From: Jaapia argillacea MUCL 33604
Taxonomy: Eukaryota > Basidiomycota > Agaricomycetes > Jaapiales > Jaapiaceae
DNA length: 64,000 nt
Direction of reading: 5' to 3'
NCBI GenBank assembly: GCA_000697665.1
Contig: KL197709.1
Coordinates: 3,144,638-3,208,637, forward strand
The notes beneath the pieces are model-generated. The model was not told the DNA's origin. It made no database searches and saw only the letters and a program-made list of their open reading frames with translations. Positions within the stretch are counted from its first letter, which is position 1; every line of letters begins with the position of its first letter. The translations under genes and the position numbers were made by a program. Below are positions 45,973-57,053 of the stretch, piece after piece.

Positions 45973-46328
45973 GGATGCTCGCAACCCTTCTGCTCCCAGC
46001 CAAGTTTCCTATGAATCCAGTCGAAGGCAGATATTCGTGGGCATGGGGTACTTGTCGGGTTGGTCGTCTTCAAGCTTACCTGGATTGGTAAAAATTTAGG
46101 CTTGGTGAACGCCGGATTTTTCGCGCCGGCCCAGCCGACGCGTCCGACCTCCCTTATACCTTGACCTTGACACGGATTCGGAAGTGAGACTTTTGTTGAC
46201 TCCTCTATTGTCTCACCCCCCTCTCTTCAGGACCTTTTATTCAGCGAAAATAGTTCCTAGCGTCGCCAACTTCATCATCGTCGAGCACTGGCCCTTTTGC
46301 GTTCTCGCGACTAGTATCTACCGGAGAG
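45973..46328. promoter_or_regulatory. Divergent promoter region of the PPR-like and F-box genes
   Basis: 356 bp between divergent starts. No TATA box or repeat stands out. A CT-rich tract lies at about 46199-46225. Confidence 0.35.
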
Positions 46329-47842
46329 ATGCTCATAACCGCAAGGTAAGCTCTAACCTTAGGTACTCCTGAGGTACCAAAGTATCATGCATTCATCTCA
46401 ATTCTTTCAATTTCTCAAGTGGAACGAACCTCAACGCTCCTCGGAGGGCCACCCCACATGAAGAAGGCGTTCTTCCAACTCCATGGCCGCCCATCCTCAC
46501 ACTTCCCAACGAGATTACAGCGGAAATATTCGAGTGTTGTTTACCCTCAGACCGATTCATTACGCCCGATTCGATGGACGCCCCCCTCCTCATCGCCCAA
46601 GTCTGTGGTCACTGGAGGCGGATTGCGTTGTCAACCCCCCGACTCTGGTCTCGCATCTGCATCGACGATGACGATCCAATCATTCACGACGAAATCCCTT
46701 TTACAAAATCTACACTACCCCTGATGCGAACTTGGCTTTCTCGCTCGAGCAATTGTCCATTGAAAATAGCCTTCTCGAATACCGGACGCAAGACCAATCC
46801 TTCGCTCGTAAAGGCGATTTTATTGGAGATATGGGACTACCGTGACCGCTGGGAGGAAATAACACTGGCCGCCCCATGCCGTCGTTTACATCATATATCA
46901 TGGAGCTCCTCGGGCACCAGAGGTTTCCCATTGCTCAAAGTCTTCTCAATTCAGTCACTCTCTCGTATGGCAAACACATCCCCTCCATTCCCAGTCATCC
47001 AGATCAAGCCAGCCCCTCTTCTCACCGCCTTCATCGCCCACTCGCCCATTCCTCCCCCTCCGTTTTGTGCACCGTGGGCCCAGTTGAAGAGCATCAAAAT
47101 TCGCTCGTTTGGCTCGATGTCGGAATGCTACGATGTCCTGAGACAGTGTGCGAAACTTTCATCTTGTGAAGTCGCAATCAGGAGTCAATCTGATGATGGA
47201 CGCTCCGAGTTCGCCCCCATCGTTCTCCCCAACCTCACTGAGTTGGATATCCACGCAAACGCACACCTGGACCTACTCCTCGACAGCCTTACCGTCCCCA
47301 GACTCACCAAACTCCGTATTTGGGCCCTCGCTCCCTCAGTCCGCGCCCCCATCTTGAATCTGATCACCAGATCTCGCTGTCTCATCCAATCTCTTCTCCT
47401 CTCTGCCCCCGCTCTGTCAGATTTGGAACTCATCCAAATCCTCAGGAACTCGCCACATTTATTGGACTTGCTCCTGGATCATTCTGACACCTTTTTCACC
47501 GATGTCGCCGTCCGAGCCCTCACATGGCACGGGCATCTCGGTACCGAAGACCAGCAGCACCCCTACCTTGTGCCGAGGTTGCATTCCCTGATTATCTCAG
47601 GGACCACGGGCTTCACCAGCGGGGTGTTCATCGACATGATGAAATCGCGTTGGTCAGCGAGAACTGCAGGAGTCTTGAACTTGGTTTCAAAGGAGGGGAT
47701 AAGTGATGCAGACGTTCTGAACTCGGAAGGCATTGATGTCCTTGCGATGCCAAGCCTCGACTACGGTTTGCGGCTGACAATATGTAACGGCCTAGCCGTA
47801 TGTCGAGATGAGGGCTTGTACCTCGACGACGAATTTTTTTGA
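46329..47842 (+). CDS. Divergent F-box domain protein
   Basis: Two-exon model: 46329-46345 (17 nt) and 46420-47842, joined across a 74-nt intron (GTAAGC...CTCAAG) in matching phase, giving 479 residues. The F-box is ILTLPNEITAEIFECCLPSD, followed by VCGHWRRIALSTPRLWSRI. The rest is Leu-rich (LLKVFSIQSLS, VLRQCAKLSSCEVA, LLDSLTVPRLTKLRIWA, LILISGT-like strands). A model starting at the internal ATG at 46574 would lose the F-box, so the spliced start is preferred. It is the most divergent member of the family in this window and lacks the long N-terminal coiled coil. Confidence 0.78.
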
Positions 47843-48737
47843 CTTGACGGTTCTTCCTCATGTCCACGAATTCGTCGATGTTGCAGTGGATCCCAGTCAC
47901 CTCGATAGAACCATCTCTCAAGAACATCTTCCCAGCTTACATTTACTATGTATTGATTATATATCTGTAGCTTACAGCTGATCGCGGACTCGACTATCTT
48001 GTAGCCCTTGGAGCCGTTTCTATGCCCAGATTTTGCAACTGAACGACAGCGGACACCTTTATTGAGGCGGCCTGTCCCTCCTAAGTGCAAAGTGCATCCC
48101 TTCGCCTTGTAATAGAATGCACATTGCAAGATGCATTCGTGCGCCAAAGGTGCATCATGACGTTTCACGCGCTGAAATCAAGGGGGGCTCACGTCACAGC
48201 AACTACAACTGTTCTCACTCCGAAAGGAAAGGGCGGGCGAAGGAAAGGTTCGAGCCACGTAGACACAGTTCTGAGGGTGCGAGGGAGAGTGAGAGGCGTT
48301 TGAGAAATTCGCTCTCTAATACTTATGGTGCACGAGTGAAGAGGCTTCGAAGTAGAGGCAACAAGAGAAGGGAGTGTAAGGTGATTGAGTAGGGACGTTA
48401 ACTTCACGCTCGGGTCATGTGCTGGGAAACGTGGGTCTGTGCGTCTTTCTAATGTGGGACTTGTTCGGTGCGCTGGCCGTCCGTATCAACGTCCACGTCG
48501 TCCCTCGCAGCTCCGAAACTGGCCCAAACCAAGCACCAACGGAAACCTCTGTAAGTCCCCGTCTCCCTTTCATCCTCCTCCCTCATCCAGCACTTACTTT
48601 TCTGACTCGCCTTGCATCTTCTTCATCCTTGTCCATCATGCTCGTCGTTATCGGTCCACGATCGCTCTTTATCGGGGGCATCACAGACGCTATCTCCAAC
48701 GAACCCCGGTCAAGTTGAGATCCGACTTTGAGAGGAA
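47843..48737. other. Intergenic region, possible 5' leader of the next gene
   Basis: About 900 bp without a supported gene. The part just before 48738 is pyrimidine-rich (CTTCATCCTTGTCCATC) and may be the leader of the downstream gene. An extra non-coding 5' exon cannot be excluded. Confidence 0.45.
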
Positions 48738-50260
48738 ATGATGGAAGACAGTAAACGGAATTTGACCAATGGAACTGCGGAGAGTGTGGGGATTCAAGAT
48801 GAGACGGCACCGGTACATGCACAGGAGACTCCGGAGGTCGATGAAAAGCAGAAGACCGAAATGGCAGATTCATTGAAACGAGCCATCACTCTCATCCTCT
48901 GGTACAAGGTTCGCTTCTCTGGCACTGTTTGTACTACTGTAATAAAACCTGACAATGATACTACCAGCCAAACATCAGTCCCGTCCGTCTGAATCACCAC
49001 GTCCCAACGTTCCCCCTCTTCCAACTGTCCCATTTCCCCCAACTCATCACCGAGTTAGGCTTGACATCCAGTTCATACCTCGATACCTACAACGACCGCA
49101 CTGGACAATGGGAACAACACATGATCACCACAGTCCGTACCGTCGACAGCGAACAACGCATCTTGTACAAAGTACGAAAGAGCTTGTTCGACGGGCTTAT
49201 GGATTCGGAGTGCCCTGGGTTTGCAGAAGAGATGTCGCTGCAGGCCAAGGCCCAAGCCCAGAAGACTGCGTCTACTCTGCTGAATCAGACGAACAGCGTC
49301 TCAAATGGGGGCAAAGTGGGAAAGACGAAGAGTGGGAAGAAGAGGCCTGCTTCCGACGAACAACCCTTGTCTTCGCCTCCAACCAAGTATCATATCACTG
49401 ATTACGGCGCTCAGCAGCAAGCCCAGCAACAGGGATACGGTGTTCCTCCCCCACCACCTCCTGGTGGTCAGGGATACCCACAGAACCTGTCTGTACCCAA
49501 CGGAGGTGGCCCACCAAACCCAGGCATGGGACAGATGCCCTACCCACCTTACCAGCCTCCACCACATTACGGTCCTGGTCCGTTAATGGCCATGCCCCCA
49601 CCTTACCCAGCGTACCCGAACCACCCAGGTCCTCATCCACCCCATCAACCTCCGCCTCCCACGTCTTCATCCGGCGCACCATTTCACTCACATACCCACC
49701 CCCCGGCGATAAAACGTTGGCCCAACGACTACACCGTCTCTGAAGTAACCATCGGGTTTGCGCAGATGGATGGTCTGATGAGTCAGACACCATCCATCAC
49801 GCAGAGGGTTGCCTTTGAGAGGGTATTTGGTACTCGTTACGTCAAAAGTACGGTGTGCAGACATAGAGGGGTTTGGAAAAGGGCTGGAAAGGGTGTTGGT
49901 GGGTTAGTGGGAGGGGCGGAGAGGGAGATGTGGGGTGATTTTGTGAGGAGGATGGAAGGTCGGAGAGGGGAAGCGCCAAAACCCCACCTCGTCGTCGGGC
50001 CTACTATGGACGTAGCCGGCGGACCGGGAGGCCTATCGCATGCACAGTTGTATGGAGGTGATCCCGATGGGCGGGTAGATGGGTCACCGGGAGACGAGGA
50101 GGAGGAGGAAGAGGAGGTTGTAGATGACGAGGCCGTGATGGGGAGCCTTGTTCCGCCTGGGGGTGGTGCAGGGTCGGCGGGTGTCGTGGAGGGACAGTCT
50201 GGTATGTCAAGTCTTGTTTCTTCGTTGCAAGCCGCGCTCACCAATGAGTGTGCAGGCTAG
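48738..50260 (+). CDS. Uncharacterised basidiomycete protein, Pro/Gln-rich centre
   Basis: Two exons, 48738-48908 and 48968-50260, join in phase 0 across a 59-nt intron (GTTCGC...TACCAG) to give 487 residues. The N-terminal region after an acidic start contains LKRAITLILWYK, then HHVPTFPLFQLSHFPQLI, SSSYLDTYNDRTGQWEQH and RTVDSEQRILYKVRKSLF, and looks like a conserved folded domain. The centre is strongly Pro/Gly/Gln-rich (PPPPPPGG, PYPPYQPPPHYGPGP). A second possible conserved block is KRWPNDYTVSEVTIGFAQMD with ITQRVAFERVFGTRYVKST. The C-terminus is acidic. The look is that of a transcription-related protein, but I recognise no named domain and assign no function. Confidence 0.75.
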
Positions 50261-50714
50261 TGCGACGATGATGAGATGAGCTGTTCAGTGTGTACGAGTG
50301 CGATCTTTGTTTTGTTGGTGTACCATCAGTTCACTTGTCGTTGGGATGCGTGTTTCTTTCACGATTGTTTCATTTATTTATCCATCTACATATTCTACTT
50401 CTTGTACCGTTACCCATCGTCTTCTTTGTCTTTTCGTGAAGTAATGAAGCCGAATCCAAATCGTGCATTGGGAGTGAGATAGTTTGAAAGTCACATGGGT
50501 GAGGTATATGAGTCCTTATGAGTCGCGTCACAGTCGCGAGATTAGCTCGAAGCATCTTCGTGCGGAAATGAGGACACGGCGATTAGCTCTTGGGCCTCTG
50601 CTTCGACCACGTTCGTACTGTGCTTTCTCTGCTCCCACATCGTGTCTCGAGCGTACACGGCACTTGGAATACCGTCGTATCTTCATTCCCCAGCTCAAAG
50701 ATTGAACCGAAATC
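50261..50714. other. Intergenic region, no gene seen
   Basis: 454 bp between two plus-strand genes. It starts with a T-rich 3' region (ATTTATTTATCC at about 50370). No gene or repeat recognised. Confidence 0.45.
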
Positions 50715-53039
50715 ATGTCTGGCGACAGGTGCTTTTCGGATCCCATCTACGACTACAGTGAGTTCCCTACCTTCAGGAATGAGGGGTTAAGTGAAGCAAA
50801 GACGTCTAACTGCGCTTCCAACAGTACGGATCTGTCCCACAGTCTGTGCTTTCATCGATAGGTGCGCATATAATCACCCCTCACGCCTCCTTCCCCCATT
50901 CAAGTTCCCGGACTCTCCATCTCTAGCCCCCAATTCCAACGCCTCCGCGAAATCAAGCAGCTCGGGACCTCATACCTCGTCTGGCCCGGCGCCTCACACA
51001 ACCGTTTCGAACATTCACTAGGCGTAGCATGTCTCGCCCGCGTAATGGCCGAACACCTAGCGAAGAACCAACCTGAATTGGGGATTACTGAGAGGGATGT
51101 GTTGTGTGTGGAGTTGGCGGGGCTTTGTCATGATTTGGGACATGGGCCTTGGAGTCATGTCTGGGATAATCATTTTATTCCGAAAGCTTTGTGAGTACTG
51201 ATCTCCTGATCTTTGGGATGTGCGGGAGTTGGGTGGATGATTGATGTGCGTCGTTGTAGGAAAGGGAAAACGTGGAAGCATGAGGACGCATCAGAAATGA
51301 TGTTTGATGCTCTCGTTCAAGAGATGAAGATCGACTTCCCGCCTGCCGACTGTGAGTTCGTCAAAGCCCTGATCGCAGGCGACCCGGGACGATGCAAGTA
51401 AGTCACTGCACACCAATCTTCCACTCAACCTCCGAACTGTGCTGCGACCTCACTAACTTGGACGATTTCGTCGTGGGCAGTGGGAGAGAGAAGACGTTTT
51501 TGTTCGAGATCGTCGCCAATAAACGGAATGGGATCGATGTCGACAAGTGTGTACCTCCGTTCTATCCCCTGTCTGTTATCCAAGACTTACGGCAAGACCG
51601 TAATCTACTATCAGATTTGATTACATAGCCAGAGACTCTCGCGCTATCGGAGAGAAGGGAAATATATCTCTGACGAGGTTTGTTATTTATCCTGAAAATA
51701 GCTCCTTCACGAGGCTGAATGTCTAACTTGCCATCAGGTTGATCCATTCGGCTCGAGTGATAGAGAACCAGATATGTTACGACATCAAGGACGCAAACCA
51801 AATATACGAGCTCTGCTACACTCGTTTTAGTCTTCACAAACGCATATATAATCACAAAACTGGTAAGTCTCCTTCCCATCGACCTACGCCTGCGTTTCTG
51901 TCGTTGACTCGCCATTCTCGCCTTAGCCAAGGCGATAGAGTACATGATCATCGATGCATTGCTTGCCGCCGACCCTATCATGAAAATCGCACAACAAATA
52001 CACCAGCCGGAGAAATACATCTTCCTGACGGATGATCTTCGTGGCAGGATTCAATCCTCAGATGATCCAGTTAGTCTACCTCCCGCCCCCACTGATTACC
52101 TTTCTCGAACCTTGCCTTGTTTGATAGAGGCTCGCTGAAGCCCGAGCCATACTCAACCGCGTCACCACTCGTCGTCTCTACAAGTGTGTCGACTACAAAG
52201 TGATTGATTGGGCGGACCGTCAGTGGTTCAGAGACAATGTCACTCCCGAGAAGATCGTTGAAGCCGCCAAGAATCATACACTCTCGGAAAGCGAGTATCA
52301 TGAGAACGAGGAGGACACGGGGTTGGTGGAACTCGAGGATCTGGAACCCAAGCATGTCATTGTGGATTTGGCCCCGATGCACTACGGGATGCAAGACAAG
52401 AATCCTCTCGATTTCGTCAAGTTTTACTCGAAGCACAACCCTGATAGTCAGTTACCTTGTTTCATCTTCGGGGGTGTACCTAATAGTTATACCATCAGAG
52501 TGCGCTACGCCCGGACCTGGAGATGTCTCCCTCCTGATGCCCGCGAAATTCGCTGAAGTGTTGCTAAGAATCTACACAAAAGAAGATCGGTGCGTCTCCA
52601 TGTCACTGGCAGATGGCGGTTCTACGCCTTCTGACGTTACTCCTTCACGTTCAGGTTCTTCGGTATCGTTCAAGCAGGTTATCGTGCCATCCTCAAAAAT
52701 AGGCAAGATGATCTCTCCCCAGGAGAATCCTCGTATGACTATGGTGTTGACAACCCTCCAGTGGGCGCCCTTACACCGACTCCAACTTTACCTCCAACCT
52801 CACCACGAAATCTCTCAATGTCTGAAAATACCGAGAACGAAGTTGAGAGACCCAGGACCCCTGTGTCGCGGGAGAGTTCTGGGTCTAGCAGTAAGACTAC
52901 GCCATTTAATGTTTTCATGACTGTGCCACGGGGGTTCCCAAAGTCGCCTTCACAGGGCATGAAGATGAGGAGTCAGGCGAAGAGGGAAAGGGAGGACGAC
53001 CCAGAAGCTGGGCGTGCCAAGAAGAGGAGGACTGCGTGA
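50715..53039 (+). CDS. SAMHD1-like dNTP triphosphohydrolase (HD domain)
   Basis: Predicted to split dNTPs into nucleoside and triphosphate, controlling dNTP pools. Eleven exons join in frame: 50715-50757, 50825-50861, 50927-51190, 51260-51397, 51481-51546, 51615-51677, 51738-51862, 51927-52069, 52128-52446, 52499-52589, 52655-53039. The product is 557 residues. HD-domain metal ligands are visible: the first His/Arg element in [13 protein letters not shown] and the HD pair in [13 protein letters not shown]. Family motifs [40 protein letters not shown] and [20 protein letters not shown] also occur. No SAM domain precedes the HD domain. The C-terminus is disordered with basic KKRRTA, a likely nuclear signal. 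Confidence 0.93.
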
Positions 53040-53192
53040 TGGTGGCCTGTGTTGTTGCCGTCGCGCCCTCTGCCCCCGGCCATATATATATATACATGCT
53101 ATTGTACCATACGATTCGGAATTCCCTAATACGCGCATTCTGTACAGTAGCACTCGTAGATCCATCCTCCACTGGAACCAAATGACATGTAT

Positions 53193-54169
53193 CTAGATAT
53201 CTGCCATGAGGTAACATTCCGATCGCATCAACTGCCAGATAAGATGTCTTTCGACGTACTCATTCCTAAGCATCACAATTGGATCGTACCTCTTGACTAT
53301 CTCCACAAAATCGTCGAAATGGGGGTTACAACTTCCTCAGCAGTCCTGGGCCAAGGTTGTGTGCTTTGGTCCAATGTGGTCGGGCGTCGTGACGGAGGAG
53401 GATGCTGGCGAAATTTGAGAAGAGTTCTCCGTGGGGAACATCGAATCCGAACGGCCTAATGACCAGACAGCGAGAGATGCGTGAGTACGGCGAGGCCAAG
53501 GCAAGACGGGAGAAAACGCACTTATATTGAGTAATTCTAATCCAACCGGTTCTCCGACCGTACGAAGGACTCAACCATATCTCATCCTCCGAGAACCTAA
53601 TCTCGGCAGGTAAATGCGGACGAAGTTCGGTAGGGTTCTTGTATTCCCAAAGTAGGTGCGCAAGTCGCGGAGGCAGTTAGTTGGGGGGAAGGAATGGGTG
53701 CGTACTTGATAATCGAGGTTGAAGATCCTGTAGCGTTCATCAATCGTGACGGTTTTCCCTCTTACAAACCAGGAAGCGAGATACTCCGGCCAGAGATCGA
53801 ACAGGGGAATACTAATCCGAGGAGTAGTAGGAATTGTGTAAGGTGGAATTGAAGTAGGGGTATGATCGACCGGCGCTTCTGTGCTGGCTTCGTCTGCTTC
53901 TCCATCAGCTGCATGTCTCAAACCATAACAGATAACTATTGGTTACCCACCTCGGACGTATGATCCAAAAGGCCAATTTGCGCGACGTTCGTTTGAGGGA
54001 ACCACCACATTCGACTGTACTGCGAGCTTTGGGTAAATTCTTCCAAATCCCGTACGGCATGATCGAAACTCGTCCAAAACCGAGCATCTTTGAAACATAA
54101 CTTCTCTTCAGCGGATAGTTCAAGTTTGAGGATGATGCCAGTGCTGCCCAAACCGAAAAATAGCTTTCC
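53193..54169 (-). pseudogene. 5'-truncated, frameshifted aldonolactone-oxidase-like gene
   Basis: Minus-strand exons give the C-terminal half of a protein resembling fungal D-arabinono-1,4-lactone oxidase (FAD-linked, makes erythroascorbate). Recognisable pieces are GKLFFGLGSTGIILKLEL, SSQYSRMWWFPQTN, DERYRIFNLDYQ, LPAEIRFSEDEIWLSPSYG, YKPFGFDVPHGELF and ARPHWTKAHNLGP. Introns with canonical ends fit between them (for example GTAACC...ATGCAG near 53895-53945). The FAD-binding N-terminal half, with its expected GxGHS and THGTG motifs, was not found upstream. Near the end a TAA at 53326-53328 interrupts, and the expected tail (PHFDDFVEIVKRYDP) continues one base out of frame to 53193. Together these point to a pseudogene. 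Confidence 0.6.
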
Positions 54170-55951
54170 CTGAATCCCGGTGTTTCACCAAAGTAAAGGC
54201 CTCCTTTCTATTCGTGTGTTTGGATCGGACATGGCACGGTCGAAAGGAATGGCATAAATCGGCCACAGTCAACAAAAGGCATAAATTCGATAATTCCCAC
54301 AAAGACGATAAAACGGAAAACTCCCACCTTACTTCGACTTCGACACGACCTCCTCCAACTTGTCGATATCACAGTGGGAGCCAAGTAACCTTTTCACATC
54401 AAACTCGTTTGATCTCTGGTGTGCGGACTAGAGCCATGATCCGAAGGAAGTGGCATTAGGTTGAGTGAGGACTGAACCTCCGGGGTAGGCAGTTGACCAT
54501 ACGACTCGGTCGTGTGTGATGTTCTGGTTATGTGATGAAACGTACGTGAGAAGAGACCTCGAGTGTGGAGAGCGGAACAGGTTGAAGGCAGAACGCTCAC
54601 TTTTGGAGTCCGTAGTAGTTTCGTACTCGGCGTCGACGGGATTCATCGCTAGAGAACATCGCGCTCAGCAGCTAGGGTAGTGAAGAGGGATGACGACGAA
54701 AAGAAGAGAGTTTTGGAGATCAGATTTGGAAGGCAAGCAAGTAAATGTCCGAGGTTTGGAGGAGAGATATACTGGCACATAGTGTGAAGCGACATCTCGT
54801 TAAGAGTATCATTCCAACGCAACTCTCTAACATAACTCGAGACGATCCCCGGTCATCCTCTATCTCCGCCGCTTATTCGCTCCCTTCCTTCTTCTCTTCC
54901 TTGAGGATTGTCTTTCTCTGCACGCCTGTCAGCCACTTGGACTCATCCCGGTCACCACATGGGTCGGTCGGAGGTGAAGTGCGAGGCGGTCGCGTCTGCT
55001 GCGTCATCGTCAGAGATATCGACGGGGATACGCTATCGGGCACCTACACACAGCGCCCCTAGCACGGAGGAACAGATATTGAATGGATTCGAGGACGAGG
55101 AAGTCATCGTATACGGTGCTGGGTTGAACAAACTGGTGGAGGTGGGCCAGATTGGAGGGGAAGATACAAAATTTGAGGCGGCGGAACGATCGGAGAAGGT
55201 AGATGGTGTAAGGGGAGGTGAACATGAGGTCGTCGTCAGGTGATAACTTGTGGGTGGCAATCTCTCTCACATCGATGGTTCCCACCATCCCCGACTTCCC
55301 TCCCTCCATTCCCTTCGTCTCCAACATCTCCTCCCTATCCAACTCGACATCTTCCTCTTCTTCAACCATAGACTAGGTCCGACTAGCGAGTGGGTGTATG
55401 CCGACCGGGAAACTTCAGCGATATTCGGAGGACTGAATGACGGGGGAGGCTCCAACGACGAAGCGGAGGAGAGGGAGTAGGCAACATGTTGGACAGTTGA
55501 TTATGGCACCTTGACGATAGGGGCAGTCTTGAATGTGCGGGTGGGCACTGCGGCTACAGGCGCGGGTGAAGGTTTGAAGCTGAGTTGGTCGTACGTTTGG
55601 ATGTATGGGCCTTAGCGCCTTCAGCTTCAGCTGCCCCTCTGTGGGTTGAAATCGAGTGGGGAGGCATTGCGGGTCCTTAGAGCACCCGATTTGGATTGTT
55701 TAGTACCAATGCCTTCTGTTCCTCCACCGGGGGCAGTGGTCGTGAAAGAGGCGGTCAAGAAAGAGGCGGAGTCGAAGCGCCAAGTGGGTTTGGAAGCGGT
55801 GGAAGAAGTGACTGTACGAGGATCGGCTTTACATCGGATGGGTGGAGGCGTGATAGATGAGAGCTTGAGAGAGTTTCTGAAGCAGCGGGGGGTTTGGTCC
55901 TGTCCCAGATGTAAAGAAACCTTCTTGGGTGGGGTGATCAAGATTCCGTGA
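54170..55951. other. Fragmentary possible coding sequence, unassigned
   Basis: No complete gene could be built. On the minus strand an ATG at about 54647 opens MNPVDAEYETTTDSK before a GTGAGC donor. A separate stretch reading EFDVKRLLGSHCDIDKLEEV lies near 54340-54410. On the plus strand open stretches at 54958-55243, 55250-55480 and 55646-55951 have coding-like composition (for example EWVYADRETSAIFGGLND and GVWSCPRCKETFLGG) but are separated by stops without convincing introns. The lost N-terminus of the adjacent oxidase was looked for here and not found. I read it as decayed coding DNA of unknown origin. Confidence 0.35.
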
Positions 55952-57053
55952 TGCTACGGATACTTGTACGCGCGGTGTATTCACATTCACAACATCAGTT
56001 CCACAATTGATAAGGGGGGGGGGTCTGGGGATCATTGGAATCATTGAGTAAGGAGCAACCGACGTGTTTGGTGAAATATTTTATGGCAGGTTGCCGCCTG
56101 ACCCTGTGCTTCGGAGTCGGTTGAGTTGCCAGGAGTCTGGATTTGTAGACCTGTGTATAGATGAGTAAGTAGTTCGTTTGACCACGACTGAATGAAGATC
56201 AAGGAGTGAAAGCCACCAGGGCTAGCCTGGGTTTGGATTGCAAGCCAGGTAATCTGAGAAGTGAGAATGGACTTACCGGGCGAAAGATAGATGGGCGTCA
56301 ATATTCTGATGGGTGTAAGACGATATACTCCAGAAGTGACGCACAGTCGCCCATTCGGTCCTCGGGGTTGGCAGTCAAAGCACATCTAACGAAGGGCAAT
56401 TAGGGTCGGGCACGGTAGTGGTGATTGGACAAGTAGCGGGGACTCGAGCGAAGGTCATCATGAAGTTCCTATGGATAGCGGATGTGAGGATAAAGGAGGA
56501 GGGAGTTGGGTTGGTGCATCGAGATACATAAATCAGATGAACAGGCCACCCGTCGTCGCTGCGCGACCTATCCTCGCCGTTTTGGGCAAGTTTTGGTCAA
56601 TCCAACTCTTTGCCTCGTGTTTCCATCGTTCACTCGCATCAGGGCCTACCCCAACCCACAAGAAACTTAGATGGCGTCGACCAACTTCACATATCGCGCC
56701 AGCCGTCATCTGCGGCTCAACCTCAATGCCTCGTGTATGTTACCCATCGGACTCGGATATGCCAAGGTAAGACTTGAACGGACTCTTTGCTCTCGCAATG
56801 GTTTATCCCTCTCTGAAGGAGCATCCAATGGCTCGGTTTATGCGATTAAGGCTGGCAATGACAATGGAGCAATTGGATTATTAGTGCGTCTCGCGGACTG
56901 TTCGTCGAAGGTTGACCCTCTGCTGAGACTCCGCGTTTGCCATAGCGTCATCCCGTCCCGTGATGCTCACGGAGTTGTGGATCCGAAGAATAGCACGCTG
57001 GAGTATATATAAGGGTGAGTTGCCCACGATTTCCAGACAGTTAAAAGGCTCAT
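55952..57053. other. Intergenic region marking the change to AT-rich DNA
   Basis: A G9 run lies at about 56012-56020. The frame at 56671-57012 is open but unrecognised. Composition shifts from GC-balanced to AT-rich around 56.9-57.1 kb. Confidence 0.4.
57004..57013 (+). promoter_or_regulatory. TATA-box-like TATATATAAG
   Basis: TATATATAAG lies about 41 bp upstream of the ATG at 57054 that opens the kinase-bearing gene. Position and sequence are plausible for a TATA box; no other support. Confidence 0.3.

Noticed and set aside
46419-46724. Alternative-frame open stretch over the F-box start at 46.4 kb
   Set aside because: The competing frame encodes the F-box itself and fits a canonical intron, so this frame is a shadow.
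54908-55243. Possible missing N-terminal half of the lactone oxidase
   Set aside because: Neither strand shows the GxGHS or THGTG FAD motifs, and orientation and frame do not connect to the minus-strand exons.
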